The position numbers and the translations under genes were made by a program. 64,000 nucleotides of DNA from Vibrio ponticus (GTDB lineage: Bacteria > Pseudomonadota > Gammaproteobacteria > Enterobacterales > Vibrionaceae): NCBI RefSeq assembly GCF_009938225.1, contig NZ_AP019657.1, positions 3,151,657 to 3,215,656 on the forward strand, written 5' to 3'. Under the pieces are notes generated by a model. The model had not been told where the DNA came from, searched no databases, and saw only the letters and a program-made list of their open reading frames with translations. Positions 61,340 through 64,000 of the stretch are shown piece by piece. Every line of letters starts with the position of its first letter. Position 1 is the first letter of the stretch.

Positions 61340-63063
61340 TGAGCAAAGAACAACAACAAGTACTTGGTGAAGTATTAGGTCCTTATGCTGACAATGAACG
61401 CTTAAAGCGCGAAAGTAATTTTCTTCGCGGTACTATAGAGCAAGATTTACAAGACCGTATTACGGGTGGCTTTACCGCGGATAACTTTCAACTGATCCGT
61501 TTCCACGGTATGTATCAGCAAGATGACCGCGATATTCGCAATGAACGTGCGAAGCAGAAACTCGAACCTCTACACAATGTCATGCTGCGTGCACGTATGC
61601 CGGGCGGCATTATTACGCCAAAGCAGTGGTTGGCCATCGATAAGTTTGCCAGTGAACATTCGCTGTATGGCAGTATTCGTTTAACCACGCGTCAGACCTT
61701 TCAGTTCCACGGTGTTCTAAAGCCAAATATTAAGCTGATGCACCAAACACTAAATAGTATTGGTATCGACTCTATCGCTACCGCAGGTGATGTGAACCGA
61801 AACGTCCTTTGTACCACCAATCCGGTAGAGTCTGAACTTCATCAAGAAGCGTATGAATGGGCGAAAAAGATCAGTGAACATCTGCTGCCAAAAACCAAAG
61901 CGTATGCCGAGATTTGGTTAGATGGCGAGAAAGTAGAAACCACAGAAGATGATGAGCCGATTCTCGGTAAACACTATTTACCGCGCAAGTTCAAAACGAC
62001 GGTTGTGATCCCGCCACAGAATGATGTCGATGTGCATGCCAATGACCTGAACTTTGTTGCCATTGCTGAAAACGGCAAATTGGTTGGCTTTAACGTGCTG
62101 GTGGGCGGTGGTTTGGCGATGACCCACGGTGATACCTCGACTTATGCGCGTCGCGCGGATGACTTTGGTTTTGTACCACTGGATAAAACCTTAGATGTTG
62201 CAGCTGCTGTGGTCACGACACAACGTGATTGGGGTAACCGTTCGAATCGTAAAAATGCCAAGACCAAATATACGCTTGATCGTGTCGGTATTGATGTGTT
62301 CAAAGCTGAAGTAGAAAAGCGTGCAGAAGTGAAGTTTGCCGCCAGTCGTCCTTATGAGTTCACTGAACGAGGGGATCGCATCGGTTGGGTAGAAGGTATT
62401 GACGGCAAGCACCATCTGGCACTGTTTATTGAAAATGGTCGCTTACTTGATTTCCCTGGTAAGCCTCTTAAAACGGGGATGGCTGAAATCGCGAAGATTC
62501 ACAAAGGTGACTTCCGCATGACAGCCAACCAAAACTTAATCGTCGCGGGCGTTGCTAAGTCCAACAAAGCGAAGATTGAGAAAATTGCACGAGCGCACGG
62601 CTTGATGGATGACCAAGTCAGTGAGCAGCGCAAAAATTCTATGGCTTGTGTGGCATTCCCGACTTGTCCGTTAGCGATGGCTGAAGCCGAGCGTTTTCTA
62701 CCGCAATTTGTTACCGATGTGGAAGGTATTCTTGAGAAACACGGTTTACCGAAAGAAGACAGCATTATCTTACGTGTTACCGGCTGTCCAAATGGCTGTG
62801 GGCGAGCGATGTTGGCTGAGATTGGCTTAGTAGGTAAAGCGCCTGGTCGTTATAACCTGCATCTAGGTGGTAACAAAGGTGGTACGCGTATTCCGAAGAT
62901 GTATAAAGAGAACATTACCGATAAACAGATCCTAGAAGAAATTGATCTGCTGGTGGGACGCTGGGCAAAAGAGCGTAATAAAGGAGAGTGCTTTGGTGAT
63001 TTCGCAATTCGCGCCGGAATCATTGAAGAGGTCTTTGTATCAAAGAGGGATTTGCATGCTTAA
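61339..63063 (+). CDS. cysI: Sulfite reductase hemoprotein beta subunit
   Basis: A 574-residue siroheme and [4Fe-4S] enzyme that reduces sulfite to sulfide with six electrons. Cluster cysteines are in [17 protein letters not shown] and [26 protein letters not shown] and [11 protein letters not shown] are substrate and siroheme contacts. It depends on the siroheme made from the product of CobA, encoded 12 kb upstream. The last 8 bp overlap cysH. Confidence 0.97.
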   Translation: MSKEQQQVLGEVLGPYADNERLKRESNFLRGTIEQDLQDRITGGFTADNFQLIRFHGMYQQDDRDIRNERAKQKLEPLHNVMLRARMPGGIITPKQWLAIDKFASEHSLYGSIRLTTRQTFQFHGVLKPNIKLMHQTLNSIGIDSIATAGDVNRNVLCTTNPVESELHQEAYEWAKKISEHLLPKTKAYAEIWLDGEKVETTEDDEPILGKHYLPRKFKTTVVIPPQNDVDVHANDLNFVAIAENGKLVGFNVLVGGGLAMTHGDTSTYARRADDFGFVPLDKTLDVAAAVVTTQRDWGNRSNRKNAKTKYTLDRVGIDVFKAEVEKRAEVKFAASRPYEFTERGDRIGWVEGIDGKHHLALFIENGRLLDFPGKPLKTGMAEIAKIHKGDFRMTANQNLIVAGVAKSNKAKIEKIARAHGLMDDQVSEQRKNSMACVAFPTCPLAMAEAERFLPQFVTDVEGILEKHGLPKEDSIILRVTGCPNGCGRAMLAEIGLVGKAPGRYNLHLGGNKGGTRIPKMYKENITDKQILEEIDLLVGRWAKERNKGECFGDFAIRAGIIEEVFVSKRDLHA

Positions 63064-63832
63064 TTCAACCGTGAGTTCACTTGAGTTAAAACAATTACTC
63101 ACGTTGACTAAAACAGAGCAGATTCTGCAACTGGGTCTGATCAATGCCGAGCTAGAACAAATGACAGCGCTGCAACGAGTGAGTTGGGCGGTGGACAATC
63201 TCACGGGTGAGTTTGCGGTTTCTTCGAGCTTTGGTGTTCAGGCGGCAGTGATGCTGCATCTCGTGACTCAAGTTAAGCCTGATATTCCGGTAATACTGAC
63301 GGATACCGGTTACCTGTTCCCAGAGACTTATCAGTTTATTGAGCAATTGACTCAACAGCTTGGTCTGAACCTTAAAGTGTATCGCGCGCAGCAAAGTCCT
63401 GTGTGGCAAGAAGCGGTGCATGGCAAATTGTGGGAACAAGGTGTTGAAGGCATCGAGAAATACAACAAGCTAAATAAAGTAGAGCCAATGCGCCGTGCTT
63501 TAGATGAGCTAGAAGTTGGAACTTGGTTCTCAGGTCTACGCCGAGAGCAGTCACAATCACGAGCGAACTTGCCGATTCTTTCGATTCAAAATGGTGTGTT
63601 TAAGTTTTTACCTGTCATCGACTGGAGTAATAAAGATGTGCACTACTATTTAGAAGAGCACGATTTGCCTTATCACCCTTTAAGAGAAGAAGGCTATCTT
63701 TCTGTTGGCGACACACATACAACGAGAAAGTGGGAACCTGGGATGAAAGAAGAAGAAACTCGCTTCTTCGGTTTGAAACGTGAATGTGGACTCCATGAAG
63801 AGGATGGAGAAGAGCACGGTTCGGGAATTTAG
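63056..63832 (+). CDS. cysH: PAPS reductase (thioredoxin-dependent)
   Basis: A 258-residue enzyme that reduces PAPS to sulfite. The PP-loop region [18 protein letters not shown], then [31 protein letters not shown] and the C-terminal catalytic KRECGLH (Cys near residue 244). No extra FeS cysteine pairs, so it is the PAPS (CysH1) rather than APS type, consistent with cysC in the window. The start at 63056 overlaps cysI by 8 bp with AGAGGGA before it. Confidence 0.96.
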   Translation: MLNSTVSSLELKQLLTLTKTEQILQLGLINAELEQMTALQRVSWAVDNLTGEFAVSSSFGVQAAVMLHLVTQVKPDIPVILTDTGYLFPETYQFIEQLTQQLGLNLKVYRAQQSPVWQEAVHGKLWEQGVEGIEKYNKLNKVEPMRRALDELEVGTWFSGLRREQSQSRANLPILSIQNGVFKFLPVIDWSNKDVHYYLEEHDLPYHPLREEGYLSVGDTHTTRKWEPGMKEEETRFFGLKRECGLHEEDGEEHGSGI

Positions 63833-63846
63833 TTCGACGTATAAAG

Positions 63847-63873
63847 AAAAGGCTGCTTAACGCAGCCTTTTTT
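63847..63873 (+). terminator. Terminator after cysH
   Basis: AAAGGCTGC-TTAAC-GCAGCCTTTTTT, 17 bp past the cysH stop, ending the cysJIH operon. Confidence 0.93.
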
Positions 63874-63893
63874 ATGCTTAAAAAATCACGAAT

Positions 63894-63914
63894 TGTGGAT
63901 AACCTTGTGGATGA
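63894..63914. promoter_or_regulatory. Pair of DnaA-box-like sites
   Basis: TGTGGATAA at 63894-63902 is the exact complement of the DnaA box TTATCCACA, and TGTGGATGA at 63906-63914 differs at one base, in the same orientation. AT-rich sequence follows to the window end. This could be a DnaA-binding locus or a chance pair. Confidence 0.45.
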
Positions 63915-64000
63915 GTTGTTGGCTTGTTTGGGGTAAATTTAAATAAATAAAGCTTTGAGCGAAAAAGCTGCATGTAAGCGTTATTTTTGTAATTTTTGCA

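Noticed and set aside
63894..63914. Chromosomal replication origin
   Set aside because: Only two boxes are visible and the neighbourhood (cysJIH) does not carry mnmG/mioC-type origin genes; kept only as a DnaA-site lead.

Overview
The window is chromosomal DNA of a gammaproteobacterium, almost certainly a Vibrio. Supporting points are MotX (a Na+-driven flagellar motor protein) beside purA, the runs dam-rpe-gph-trpS and crp-prkB-yheU-yheT-yheS-kefGB-yheV-slyD, a VcgC/VcgE-type DUF2780 protein, and complete S10, spc and alpha ribosomal operons with gene orders typical of the family. I see no rRNA or tRNA genes, CRISPR array, insertion sequence, prophage or integron. Most of the window is conserved core genome; the interest lies between the genes.

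Layout. 1-3.3 kb: end of dam, then rpe, gph, trpS. 3.4-9.5 kb: pabA and an arginine succinyltransferase (AST) cluster astC/argD-astA-astD, followed by a DUF1338 (HglS-like) gene. 9.45-9.8 kb: a 40-bp tandem repeat array. 9.9-15.6 kb (minus strand): crp, prkB, yheU, yheT, a TIGR02444 gene and yheS. 15.8-21.6 kb (plus): kefG-kefB, yheV, slyD, an isoaspartyl peptidase, purA. 21.8-24.1 kb: motX with a textbook sigma-28 promoter, convergent with a secreted amidohydrolase that has a PurR-like operator. 24.3-27.5 kb: rnr-rlmB.

27.8-41.8 kb: the S10 operon (rpsJ to rpsQ), the spc operon (rplN to rpmJ, including secY) and the alpha operon (rpsM to rplQ), with recognisable promoters, autoregulatory leaders and terminators. 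41.9-48.2 kb: a small MITE-like element, then DUF2780, fklB, an OapA/YtfB-like gene, a DMT exporter, an ElaA-type acetyltransferase, a small Crp/Fnr regulator and cpdB.

48.5-54.2 kb: the sulfate-activation cluster cobA-cysD-cysN-SLC13 permease-cysC. 54.2-59.3 kb: a repeat-rich spacer, a CheX-like gene, zur, dusA, sigma-54-dependent pspG, an outer-membrane barrel gene and small unknown genes. 59.5-63.8 kb: cysJ-cysI-cysH, which reduce PAPS to sulfide. All steps from sulfate uptake to sulfide, plus the first siroheme-specific enzyme (CobA), therefore lie within about 15 kb. From memory these two cys clusters are far apart in V. cholerae, so the spacer at 54.2-54.7 kb may mark an inter-replichore rearrangement.

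The best leads are the 40-bp array with its gradient of divergence, the PurR-like operator on the periplasmic amidohydrolase, the 161-bp TIR element behind rplQ, the structured element between gph and trpS, and the degenerate repeats at the cysC/cheX junction. I did not find a convincing wholly new multi-gene system.
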